A DNA stretch of 64,000 nt from Candidatus Thiodiazotropha endoloripes (GTDB lineage Bacteria; Pseudomonadota; Gammaproteobacteria; Chromatiales; Chromatiaceae). The notes below the pieces were generated by a model. That model made no database searches. It had not been told where the DNA came from and saw only the letters and a list, made by a program, of their open reading frames with translations. A program made the translations under genes and the position numbers. The stretch is from assembly GCA_001709035.1 (NCBI GenBank), contig LVKA01000008.1:186001-250000 (forward strand). The letters run 5' to 3'. Shown here piece by piece: positions 37,889-45,543 of this stretch (position 1 is the stretch's first letter; each line of letters begins with the position of its first letter).

Positions 37889-38796
37889 TGGATTCGCTGT
37901 TACGCATCCTGGCGCTGCTGGGATGTCTCGGGCCACTGGATCTTTTGTCTGCCTCGTTACCGGTACTGGTGAATGGAGCCTGGCTCTCCGAGAACCGACA
38001 TGAGGTTGTTGTGCTTGATGTCAGATCCCGTGCCGAATTCATGGCAGGTCATTGGCCGCAATCCCGCTGGGCCGGTTTCAATGAGCTCGATTGGCAGGTT
38101 GAGCGTTACGGACTGCCCGGGTACCTGCCCGGTGAGAATGGACTGGCAGCTCTATTGGGCAGTCTCGGATTGGCGGGGCAGGAGTCTGTGATTGTCGTCG
38201 GATCCGCCAGAGGTCCCAGGCAGATTGCAGAGGCATCGCGTGTTGTCTGGAGCCTGATGATGGCTGGTTTTCAGCAGGTGGCGCTGTTGGATGGAGGTAT
38301 TGAGTCTCTCTCCAGTGATGATCTGCAACAGGGTATCTCATCCATTGAGGCGAAGCGGTGCACCATCAATTGGCAGCCTGATCTTTTGGCCGACAGCAAT
38401 CGGGTGGAGGATCTGCTGGACAACAACAGACCGGTAATTGATTTCCGTCCAAGCCTCTATTTTGATGGCTACAAGCGTGATCCGCAGGTAGCTGAAGGGG
38501 GCACGATTTACGATGGTGTGGGGATACCGCCTGTGCGTCTGCTGGATAAGAATACCGGGCGGTTCCTACCAGTGGAGAGACTGCAGCAGGAGTTTCAGCG
38601 TTATGACATCCAGACAACAGGGTCAGTTGCCGCATTCAGCGATACCGGTGTCTGGGCCGCATTGGGTTGGTTTGTGCTGCACCAGATTCTGCAAAACCCG
38701 AATGCCCGGCTCTATGATGGCTCCCTGGTGGAGTGGATAGACTGGGGTGGCGAGATGCATGACAGTACCGATGATATGGGTGGCCCAATCGGTTAA
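37888..38796 (+). CDS. Periplasmic tandem rhodanese-like protein lacking catalytic Cys
   Basis: The ATG at 37888 overlaps the preceding stop (TGATG). The 302-residue product has a signal peptide (about 20 residues) and two rhodanese domains: the first with 'VVLDVRSRAEFMAGHWPQS' and 'VVGSARGPRQIAEASRV', the second with 'VIDFRPSLYFDGYKRD' and 'AAFSDTGVWAALGWF'. The sulfur-carrying Cys normally found in the CxxGxR/T loop is replaced by Ser in both. It therefore probably binds a sulfur or oxyanion ligand or acts as a structural partner rather than transferring sulfane sulfur. It resembles rhodanese-like proteins found beside multiheme cytochromes in Geobacter ext clusters only in general layout. 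Confidence 0.8.
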   Translation: MDSLLRILALLGCLGPLDLLSASLPVLVNGAWLSENRHEVVVLDVRSRAEFMAGHWPQSRWAGFNELDWQVERYGLPGYLPGENGLAALLGSLGLAGQESVIVVGSARGPRQIAEASRVVWSLMMAGFQQVALLDGGIESLSSDDLQQGISSIEAKRCTINWQPDLLADSNRVEDLLDNNRPVIDFRPSLYFDGYKRDPQVAEGGTIYDGVGIPPVRLLDKNTGRFLPVERLQQEFQRYDIQTTGSVAAFSDTGVWAALGWFVLHQILQNPNARLYDGSLVEWIDWGGEMHDSTDDMGGPIG

Positions 38797-38832
38797 GTTT
38801 TTTAACTCAATTCAGATCTGTAGGTAATCAAA

Positions 38833-39621
38833 ATGCAACAGGATTACAGCTTGAATGGAAAAAACATCAAACAAATGATTCTCCCACTCTTGGGCCTGCT
38901 TGTTCTGCCTCTCCTGGCAATCGCGGAAGGGACGCCTTTCGGTTGGCAGAGAGAGGTTACTGCGCTTGTTTCTCAGCTGCAGTACAAAGAGGCAGGAGAG
39001 AAGTTGAAAAGCTACTGTGTGGATGAGAAAAGTGGTGAGCTTTGCCTGGTTCTGGCCTCTGCCTATTTTGAAGGTGAGATCAAGTTCGGTATTGAAACAA
39101 AAGATATCGTTGAAGCCTACAAATATACCAAGCTTGCCTGTGACTATGGTTCCGAGTCCGGATGTGAGGCCTATAAAGGGGCTGTTGAGAAGGGGGAGCT
39201 GCTTCAATTGGTGCTGTATGAACCTGGCATTGTGGATCGGGGTGCACAACTGAAAAAGGCGATCCAACAGGGATTGGATCTGAATGTGACAACCATGTTC
39301 AGCAGGACGCTTCTGCAAGAGGCTGTCAGTGAGGAGAAGGGGGAAGCGGTCAAGTTATTGCTGGAGAATGGCGTGGACGTCAACTATCGGGTCAGTGAAG
39401 AGGATCTGACACCGCTCATGTATGCCATCAATACAGGCAATCAGGAGTTGGTCAAGCAGCTGCTCGAGTATGGTGCTGATGTGAAACAGACGATGATCGC
39501 GCCAGACTATCTGAAAATGGAGAAGGACGTTGTGGATGCCTGCGATTTTGCCAACAAACTGGAAAAGCGCGAAATGTCAGTGTTGTTGAAGTGTGGCGAT
39601 AGAACCGTAGCCCAGGAGTAG
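38833..39621 (+). CDS. Exported Sel1-like/ankyrin repeat protein
   Basis: The 262-residue product has an N-terminal signal peptide (hydrophobic 'ILPLLGLLVLPLLAIAEG' near residues 16-33). Residues about 40-125 contain a Sel1-like Cys-containing helical repeat ('CVDEKSGELCLVLASAYFEG...ACDYGSESGCEAY', split), and about 130-235 ankyrin repeats ('RTLLQEAVSEEKGEAVKLLLENGVDVN', 'TPLMYAINTGNQELVKQLLEYGADV', each partly shown). It lies 36 bp after the rhodanese gene and is probably the last gene of the multiheme unit. Such repeats mediate protein-protein contact; a scaffold role for the cytochromes is only a guess. Confidence 0.75.
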   Translation: MQQDYSLNGKNIKQMILPLLGLLVLPLLAIAEGTPFGWQREVTALVSQLQYKEAGEKLKSYCVDEKSGELCLVLASAYFEGEIKFGIETKDIVEAYKYTKLACDYGSESGCEAYKGAVEKGELLQLVLYEPGIVDRGAQLKKAIQQGLDLNVTTMFSRTLLQEAVSEEKGEAVKLLLENGVDVNYRVSEEDLTPLMYAINTGNQELVKQLLEYGADVKQTMIAPDYLKMEKDVVDACDFANKLEKREMSVLLKCGDRTVAQE

Positions 39622-39760
39622 GCGAAAATTTCTTCATAAAAATAGTGAAGGATTACTCACTCATAAGGTAGTCAATCATTACGTTTCATATATTCAGGTA
39701 TGACAGGGATTGGAATCATCTGTCTAATTGTTGATTGTTGTCTATTGGCGCCATCAGTGT

Positions 39761-40198
39761 TCATCGCTCTCTGAAATAGTAGTGACAGTCACCACAACTC
39801 ATGCGCACATCGTTGACAGCTCGTTTCATTGTTTTCATATCACTTGGGTCGACCGTTTTAAGCGCCATGATCTTACGGCGATTGTGCTGTATGGCGCTTT
39901 GAAACCCTCGTGGATCGCTCCAGATCAGGGCCAGTGCCTCTGACTCCGGGTGTTGATCCCCGGCCGGGAATAGATCCTGGTAGATATCATTGAGGTTCAA
40001 CAATGCATCCACATGGGTTGGGATGTGGTTTTCGATCGACAGTTCACCCTTTACATAACCTTGCAGAGCTTTCAGATGATTGGAGGCATTTTCCATGATT
40101 CTTGAGCGATAGTGATAGATCTCCTCCACACTGTCATCCGTGGTGGCGGTGGCTGGCAGCAGCATTAAAATCAAACTGAGACTGGCAAGAAGTTTCAT
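39761..40198 (-). CDS. Cytochrome c'-like (class II) periplasmic protein
   Basis: The 145-residue product has a Sec signal peptide (cut after 'LLPATAT') and a helical body with a single heme motif CGDCH close to the C-terminus, the arrangement of class II cytochromes (c' / c556). These bind NO or CO or carry electrons. It is the last gene of a minus-strand unit starting at 41769; the dispersed hairpin at 40243-40275 lies between it and the TlpA gene. Ribosome-binding site AGAGGAAAC precedes the ATG. Confidence 0.8.
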   Translation of the reverse strand: MKLLASLSLILMLLPATATTDDSVEEIYHYRSRIMENASNHLKALQGYVKGELSIENHIPTHVDALLNLNDIYQDLFPAGDQHPESEALALIWSDPRGFQSAIQHNRRKIMALKTVDPSDMKTMKRAVNDVRMSCGDCHYYFRER

Positions 40199-40242
40199 GT
40201 TTCCTCTTACTGGTTAAGTGCAGTAATCAATTGGATCAGTAC

Positions 40243-40275
40243 TAGGGGCTGTTGGATTAGGGTTAACAGGCCCTA
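40243..40275 (+). repeat. Dispersed GTTAAC repeat, full-length hairpin copy
   Basis: Arms TAGGGGCTGTT and AACAGGCCCTA are inverted repeats with one mismatch around GGATTAGGGTT. This is the complete form of the element whose right arm recurs across the window. It sits within a minus-strand operon and may act as an mRNA processing or stability hairpin. Confidence 0.65.
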
Positions 40276-40869
40276 ACGCAAACTAGCTTCGTTTAAACTC
40301 ACATCGAGGCAGTTGCTCAGCAACTGCAGGACTGGCTTGCTTTCCCAATCCACCGCACCGATCAGCATCCCTTTTACCATACCCTGCTGATCGACAAACA
40401 GGGTCTGGGGCAGGGCGCCGATCCTGTGGTCGTAGGAGATTTTACCAAACCGGTCAGCTGCAACCGGCAGATGGGTGATTTCATGGGTTCGATAGAATCG
40501 GTTTGCTTCCGAGACACCCTTCCCGTCCCGGACCAGAGGGAGGATCATCAATTGGTCCGGTGAGATGCGAGCCTGAAGCCGATCCATGGATGGCATCTCC
40601 TCTCGGCAAGGGGTACACCAGGTAGTCCAGAAATTGACCAGTAACGCACGTGGGCCTGGGAGCGTATCAAGAGGGACCTTTTGCCCTTCGCTGTTATAAA
40701 ACGCGTTTCTGGAAACCGGTTTAGGGTCGGCATAAGCACGGAAATGACCGCTTCCGAATGCCTGGCTTTGGCATCCTTGCGGAGCCTGCGGCTCTGCTGC
40801 CACAGGCCCCGAGATGAGGATAAGTCCAAGCAGGAGCAGCTGAGTGCTGCGAGGTTTGAAATAAGTCAC
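40273..40869 (-). CDS. TlpA/ResA-like periplasmic thioredoxin
   Basis: The 198-residue product has a signal peptide (cut after 'SGPVAA') and a thioredoxin fold with active site WCTPC in 'FWTTWCTPCREEMPSM' and cis-Pro loop 'GALPQTLFVDQ'. TlpA/ResA proteins reduce disulfides in apocytochromes or oxidised periplasmic partners. It overlaps the DUF302 gene stop by four bases, showing translational coupling. In a block of c-type cytochromes it could keep heme-binding Cys reduced, or handle sulfur substrates. The stop overlaps the end of the dispersed repeat at 40243-40275. Confidence 0.87.
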   Translation of the reverse strand: MTYFKPRSTQLLLLGLILISGPVAAEPQAPQGCQSQAFGSGHFRAYADPKPVSRNAFYNSEGQKVPLDTLPGPRALLVNFWTTWCTPCREEMPSMDRLQARISPDQLMILPLVRDGKGVSEANRFYRTHEITHLPVAADRFGKISYDHRIGALPQTLFVDQQGMVKGMLIGAVDWESKPVLQLLSNCLDVSLNEASLR

Positions 40870-41303
40870 TGGACGGCTTGCTGTGCCAGCTGCGCGAATA
40901 CCTGGTCCAGGTCATCCAGCAGGCGGCAATCCTCCAGGCTGTAGGTGCTGCGCAGAGAGCTGGGTTTGCGGTAGATCACCCGGGTGCCCACATCATCCTG
41001 GAATACTGCAATTTTAAGCGGTAACTCCAATCCGGCGGCGGGATCGTGCCACATGATGCGCGCATTCTGGTTTGATTTGCCGAATGCGATCACCTTTTTC
41101 ACAGAGTTTGCATCACCGTGGTCGTAGACAGAAAAGACTTTGAAACGCTGTTCTGCGAGCTGCTTTTTCAAGCTTTCCACGATCTCGTTGGCAGAGGCCT
41201 TGGCTTCGATTTTTACCAGATCACCATCGGCTGCCAGTAGTGGGGTAATCATTAACAGGGTTAACAATGGGAGTAGGGTAATACCCCTTAGTAAACGGCT
41301 CAT
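40866..41303 (-). CDS. DUF302 family periplasmic protein
   Basis: The 145-residue product has a signal peptide (cut near 'TPLLAA') and a DUF302 domain with 'RFKVFSVYDHGDAN' and 'GLELPLKIAVFQDD..TRVIYRKP' patterns, a small fold of unknown role often beside cytochromes, copper or sulfur genes. It follows the cytochrome c gene by 43 bp and overlaps tlpA-like by four bases, so it belongs to the same transcript. No metal or catalytic residues can be assigned with confidence. Confidence 0.82.
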   Translation of the reverse strand: MSRLLRGITLLPLLTLLMITPLLAADGDLVKIEAKASANEIVESLKKQLAEQRFKVFSVYDHGDANSVKKVIAFGKSNQNARIMWHDPAAGLELPLKIAVFQDDVGTRVIYRKPSSLRSTYSLEDCRLLDDLDQVFAQLAQQAVQ

Positions 41304-41346
41304 GATTAATGATCTCCTGACTGCTGGATCTTAAAAATACGGACGA

Positions 41347-41769
41347 TTACTTTAACGACTTCAAGAACTCGATTACGTTCTTGCGTTGCTTATCCGACAT
41401 CGGTTTCACGCCGACAACAGGAAACGCCATTTTATTGTCCGGGATGAGCGCTTTGGGATCCTGCAGATAGGCGTCGAGCGTTGCTTCATCCCAGACGATG
41501 GAATCCGCTTTGCTGAGATGTGCAGCAGAGTATTCATAGCCTTCCACTGAACCGGCAGATTTTCCATACACCCCCCAGAGTGGTGGGCCAACCCTGTTTT
41601 GTTTTTCTGCCGTGATGTCATGGCAGGCAAAGCACTGCTTAATGGCGACTTTCTTCCCCTTTTTCACCATCTTTTTAATCTTTTTGGCATCATCCATCGC
41701 CATCACTTCAACGCTGGCCAGCGGTAGGGCAATGACAATAGCCAGGGCAATCAGAGCAAACTTCTTCAT
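41347..41769 (-). CDS. Class I monoheme cytochrome c
   Basis: The ATG at 41769 (AGGAG seven bases upstream) gives 140 residues with a Sec signal peptide and one CFACH motif followed by a class I cytochrome body: 'RVGPPLWGVYGKSAGSVEGYEYSAA', split, and an axial Met probably in 'DNKMAFPVVG'. The C-terminal helix 'KQRKNVIEFLKSLK' is typical. This is a soluble periplasmic electron carrier of the c2/c552 type. It is first in the unit cyt c - DUF302 - TlpA - cyt c'. A sigma-54-type promoter and enhancer-like palindromes lie upstream. Confidence 0.88.
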   Translation of the reverse strand: MKKFALIALAIVIALPLASVEVMAMDDAKKIKKMVKKGKKVAIKQCFACHDITAEKQNRVGPPLWGVYGKSAGSVEGYEYSAAHLSKADSIVWDEATLDAYLQDPKALIPDNKMAFPVVGVKPMSDKQRKNVIEFLKSLK

Positions 41770-41880
41770 CAAAAAACTCCTAAAAACTGGAAACCTGCTG
41801 AAGTAGAAACAGAAGTTTCTACTGAGAGAGTTCCGCGTATGTGTTTAATACAGCATGGGTTTTGCTAACTTGAGTATGTC

Positions 41881-41895
41881 GCAATATCCATGCCA
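41881..41895 (-). promoter_or_regulatory. Sigma-54 (-24/-12) promoter match, minus strand
   Basis: On the minus strand TGGCATGGATATTGC has GG and GC separated by exactly 10 bp, fitting TGGCAYRNNNNTTGC. The predicted start is near 41869, 100 nt before the cytochrome c ATG at 41769. Confidence 0.7.
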
Positions 41896-42067
41896 GTCGA
41901 AGTGGGTTTTGTCGGTTTCCCTTTGCAGGAATTGACCGGTAACGGTAAGGGGCCGATATATGTTTGAAAGTTGGGGAATCATCGGCCTAAGGCGTCTCCA
42001 GTCTGAATCCTTCCGAGATCGTTTACAGTTGATCCTTGGCTTGTTGATTGCCTGTAAAGGCTGTGAA

Positions 42068-42086
42068 ATTGAACGAATCGTTCAAT
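42068..42086. promoter_or_regulatory. Perfect 19-bp palindrome, candidate sigma-54 enhancer site
   Basis: ATTGAACGAATCGTTCAAT equals the palindrome at 32307-32325 apart from the central base (A here, T there). Its centre is 208 bp upstream of the predicted minus-strand start at 41869. Confidence 0.68.
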
Positions 42087-42101
42087 CGAAAAACATGGAT
42101 A

Positions 42102-42116
42102 TGAACAGACCGTTCC
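42102..42116. promoter_or_regulatory. Near-perfect distal dyad site (second enhancer site)
   Basis: TGAACAGACCGTTCC matches TGAAC-N5-GTTCA at 9 of 10 defined bases. Its centre is 32 bp further from the promoter than the perfect palindrome, repeating the geometry at 32284/32316. Confidence 0.55.
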
Positions 42117-42260
42117 AGAGATTCCGAAGTCAGCAGTTAAAGAGACAGTTCCTGGATCACTAGGTTTACCCTTCGGAACAGACATCGTATTATCCCAGCA
42201 GCTTGAGGAAGTACCGGTAATGGGGCTCCGGGCTGCTGATTATTCATCGGGAGGCAAGGT

Positions 42261-42680
42261 GTGAAGCTGTTTCATCAAACACGATTTCAGAGACGCTGGT
42301 TGGCGGCGTTACTGACACTTTTTGTACTCCTCTCGGGTAAGGATTTGCTCGCGGAAGCGGCTCAGACTGATGCGACCCAACAGCCTGTTGGTCTGATCGG
42401 GGACTGGTGTCGGGAGAAGAAGCGCATGATCACCCACTATGCGGTCAAGCAGGGAAGTCTATTTATCCGTGGCGGTCGAAGCGGACGGACCCACAGGGCC
42501 GATCTCAACTGCAATGACGACTATACCGAGTGCGAGGCCCAGACCATTCGTGGTTGGGGGACACCGGTGACTGAAATTCTGCGCCTGGAAGGTGAGGAGA
42601 TGCATCTTACCCGGATCTGGGGTGGGGCCTGGAAAGATAAAACCTATCAATTCATCTTTACCCGTTGTCCCAAGTGGTGA
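42261..42680 (+). CDS. Exported small protein of unknown function
   Basis: The 139-residue product starts at a GTG with GGGAGGCAAG just upstream. It has a signal peptide (hydrophobic 'WLAALLTLFVLLSG') and a compact beta-rich domain with 'GDWCREKKRMITHYAVKQGSLF', partly shown, and paired cysteines ('DLNCNDDYTEC', 'FTRCPKW'). The pattern suggests a disulfide-bonded periplasmic lipocalin- or barrel-like domain; no family is recognised. It converges on the cytochrome b/c fusion gene with a 25-bp gap. Confidence 0.6.
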   Translation: MKLFHQTRFQRRWLAALLTLFVLLSGKDLLAEAAQTDATQQPVGLIGDWCREKKRMITHYAVKQGSLFIRGGRSGRTHRADLNCNDDYTECEAQTIRGWGTPVTEILRLEGEEMHLTRIWGGAWKDKTYQFIFTRCPKW

Positions 42681-42705
42681 GTGCCTGGTGTAGGCAGTCA
42701 CTGCC

Positions 42706-44178
42706 TTAGAAACTCAAATCCACTGCAAACAGCAGCATGCCCAGTAGCAGCAGCAGACCCAGGGCAACCATACTCAAACCAAATCCAAAGAAAGCGATCT
42801 GTACCGCGCGGGGTGGCTGGGTAATGATGCGTTGTTGTAGATTGCCTTCGTTCTGCATGCGTTCGATCCAGGCGGGATGCTCCTGCTCCAATGCCTGAAG
42901 TTCGGCTGCGCCATGGAAAATATGTGCATTCAACGGGAAGGCGCTGGGGCGATAACTCTCGATAAAAAAGTGCACCACAAAAATGTGAGCCATCGCCAAG
43001 ATGGCCTCCACCTTGTGGATCCAGCGGGCCACATTCATCATCCATCCAGGCAATACTGATGTGGTGAGCACTGAATCAAACATCACCAGACCGGTTGTGC
43101 CAACGATCACCAGTCCCCACCAAACCGCCCAGTAGTCGAACTTCTGCCACCAGGACCAACGGTCGAATACCGGATGCTCTCTTCGACCAAACAGCCAGGC
43201 CATATGCTGATGAATCGCCTTGAAATCATTCCAGGTCCAGACCAGGCTGTCCGGTCCTCTGAGAAAGCCAGGTTTGCCGATCACCGCAGAGCGAATCAGG
43301 TAGATGATATGTGCGCTGAATATTCCCAGCAGCATCAGACCGAAAAGTCGGTGAACCCATACCGCACCTTCGGCACCGGCGAATGGAAGTGCCAGCAACT
43401 TGCCGAATTCGGTTTCGATGGTCATCCATGCCACACCGGTCAGAGAGAGCAGCATGAAACAGACGATAAGGCCTGTGTGCAGCCAACGTTCACCCGGGGA
43501 AAATCGTTCTATCAGAAGACTCTGGCTATCGGCTTGAGTGGTTTCCCCCCGCTGTATCCAGTGTTGTCTGATTTCACGCCAGGCCCAGACTGAGGTGTAG
43601 GGCATGAAGAACAGAAACACCCCAAACGCCAAAGCGAGAATCGCCATGGTTGACCAATAGAGGGCGGGGAATCCTTCCCGGGTCTGTCTCGACCAGGGGG
43701 GCTTCTCATGGATTAGATAGCTGCCCATGCCGGGGCCGGCGTTTTCGTGACATTTGGCGCAGACCTTCTCGTAACGGTGTTCCGCAAAGGCCGCCGCGTT
43801 TGGGTTGTTTATGCCGGCCACAGGTTTCGAGATGTGGCAGTCCCGGCAGACCAGTTCGGTACGGGCATAGTGCAGATTTTTCTGCTGCCCTTCGTGGCAG
43901 CTGAGACAGTAGCGGGCGTGGTAAAAGGATTTTACATTTTCATGAGCATCCGCGTTGACGGAGTTGCGTCTTACCGGCCCCTGTCCTGGGCCAATGGACT
44001 CTAGCCAGCTGCTGTGTTGTTTGTCAGCAGGCATGAACAGAGTGGGATCGTTGGGATCCTCAAAGCCCCTGTCTGCCAAGGCTGAGTGGCTGAACAGAGC
44101 CATCAGGCAGACTAGACAGCCGGCAATGCCCAACCTGCGAATCAGGTGGTAGCGACAGGGAAAGGGGTATTGCGCCAT
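42706..44178 (-). CDS. Fusion of triheme cytochrome c and cytochrome b561-type membrane domain
   Basis: The ATG at 44178 gives 490 residues. After a signal/anchor segment, a periplasmic domain has three heme motifs: CLSCH (91-95), CRDCH (111-115) and CAKCH (140-144). From about residue 165 there are five or six membrane helices with the FdhI/NarI-like cytochrome b pattern 'ERWLHTGLIVCFMLLSLTG', 'VWVHRLFGLMLLGIFSAHIIYL' (split) and 'VARWIHKVEAILAMAHIFVVHF' (split), giving several histidines for b-hemes. The protein could exchange electrons between quinone and periplasmic c-type carriers without a separate subunit. No molybdoenzyme partner is nearby; the neighbours are soluble cytochromes and the 12-heme system. 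Confidence 0.82.
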   Translation of the reverse strand: MAQYPFPCRYHLIRRLGIAGCLVCLMALFSHSALADRGFEDPNDPTLFMPADKQHSSWLESIGPGQGPVRRNSVNADAHENVKSFYHARYCLSCHEGQQKNLHYARTELVCRDCHISKPVAGINNPNAAAFAEHRYEKVCAKCHENAGPGMGSYLIHEKPPWSRQTREGFPALYWSTMAILALAFGVFLFFMPYTSVWAWREIRQHWIQRGETTQADSQSLLIERFSPGERWLHTGLIVCFMLLSLTGVAWMTIETEFGKLLALPFAGAEGAVWVHRLFGLMLLGIFSAHIIYLIRSAVIGKPGFLRGPDSLVWTWNDFKAIHQHMAWLFGRREHPVFDRWSWWQKFDYWAVWWGLVIVGTTGLVMFDSVLTTSVLPGWMMNVARWIHKVEAILAMAHIFVVHFFIESYRPSAFPLNAHIFHGAAELQALEQEHPAWIERMQNEGNLQQRIITQPPRAVQIAFFGFGLSMVALGLLLLLGMLLFAVDLSF

Positions 44179-44656
44179 CTTTAACTCGGGTTCAGCCAAC
44201 CTCTAGGGATTTTCTCAGCCACACTCAACAGATCGGTATAGTGAATGACAGCCTTCCTGTTGATCGATCTGGATCGGTTTACCGGGTAGCCTCCGGAAAC
44301 TGAATATTTAATGTGAGCCTGAAAGTGGTGTTTCAGTTTGTTTGTGCCGAACTATTGTCCCTGGCCTGTAAACAACAATATATATGGCTTGTGCCGATCT
44401 TTCATGCTTTGTATGCTGCGAGAGAGATTATTAATACCTAGTGATATTGGGGTTTTCCCGGTGATGCCGTGTATTTGGTTCATGATGTGGTGTTCAGGTG
44501 GAGTCTGGCTGGTTCTGTTGTGATTCATGCCGTTGTCTGTTAACGGGTGCAACATTGTGACACGACGCTGCCATACTTGACGCAGTTATCTGGTAAGGTG
44601 ATCAGAATGGACTTTCAGAGAATGTTTCGAAGGTCGACAAAATAGAGAAAACTGTT
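44179..44656. other. Intergenic region between divergent genes
   Basis: 478 bp between the cytochrome b/c fusion gene and the NrfJ-like gene. It must hold promoters in both directions. I see no dyad of the TGAAC-N5-GTTCA type, no sigma-54 match with correct spacing and no small gene. Confidence 0.4.
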
Positions 44657-45391
44657 ATGAATAGAACGAGAGTAGTTTCCTGGATTGCATCGATGTTGCT
44701 TCTACTTGGCAGTGGACAAGTCTGTGCTTATGGCAAAACCGGAGCGGCACCGAATCGTGACGCAATTCCCCATACGGGCAGTGTATTGGAGGCAATTTCC
44801 ACGGCCGGTTACACCTATCTCCGGGTGGAGGAGGCAAGCAGCGTTTACTGGATTGCTGTACCGGAGACTCAGGTTGAGGTTGGTGAAAAGATCAGTTTTT
44901 ACGAACAGATGTTGATGGAGAATTTCACCAGTAAGACATTGAACAGAACCTTTGACAGGATCCTGTTTGTCGAGGCGATCAGCAAAGGCGAATCACTTCC
45001 GACCAAAGCCCATGCTCAGCCGTCAAAAAACAAACAGCCGCCAAAACCGATCGCGGCGCCACAGCCACCCGTCGAGCTGGGTGACCCGGTAGGGCGCTTT
45101 ACGGTAGAGCAGATCTTTGAGAAAAAGCAGGAATTGAGTGGCAGTGTGATTGAAGTGAAAGGCAAAGTATCAAAAGTCTCCAGCCAGATCATGGGCCGGG
45201 ATTGGGTGCATCTGGAAGATGGAACCGGTAGCAAACAGACGAAAAATCACAAGATCATTCTGCGTACGACTCAAGCCGGAATCCGTGTCGGAGATGAAGT
45301 TGTTGCGAAAGGCCAATTGTTTACCAATAAGGATTTCGGTTATGGGTACTTCTATCCGGTTATTCTGGAAGATGTGGTATTCAATAAATAA
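44657..45391 (+). CDS. NrfJ-like periplasmic protein with OB-fold domain
   Basis: The 244-residue product has a Sec signal peptide (cut near 'GQVCAYG'), a first domain of about 95 residues ('ISTAGYTYLRVEEASSVYWIAVPE', partly shown), a Pro/Lys-rich linker and a C-terminal OB-fold domain with 'GSVIEVKGKVSKVSSQIMGRDWVHLEDG', partly shown. This two-part layout matches NrfJ-related proteins encoded beside nitrite reductase and other multiheme systems, whose role is not settled. It is transcribed away from the cytochrome b/c fusion gene. The family call is by pattern. Confidence 0.65.
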   Translation: MNRTRVVSWIASMLLLLGSGQVCAYGKTGAAPNRDAIPHTGSVLEAISTAGYTYLRVEEASSVYWIAVPETQVEVGEKISFYEQMLMENFTSKTLNRTFDRILFVEAISKGESLPTKAHAQPSKNKQPPKPIAAPQPPVELGDPVGRFTVEQIFEKKQELSGSVIEVKGKVSKVSSQIMGRDWVHLEDGTGSKQTKNHKIILRTTQAGIRVGDEVVAKGQLFTNKDFGYGYFYPVILEDVVFNK

Positions 45392-45543
45392 AAATATTTG
45401 ATATTCAAAGATTGAAAGGAACCATCCAGAGGGGTTTTTTAATGCGGTCCTGACGATTCTCGCATTCAGCAGGGTCGGTAACTCATACTCTTTGGGATCT
45501 GATCTGAACTGTATCGAGCAAAACGGCTATCCGCAGAGATACT

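Larger units (their letters stand above)
41770..42260. other. Regulatory intergenic region of the minus-strand cytochrome unit
   Basis: 491 bp between divergent genes. It holds a minus-strand sigma-54 match (41881-41895) and two dyad sites (42068-42086, 42102-42116). No gene is seen. Confidence 0.5.

Noticed and set aside
42220-42240. Plus-strand sigma-54-like GG/GC pair before the gene at 42261
   Set aside because: Spacing can be made to fit, but the surrounding bases do not match TGGCAC or TTGC.
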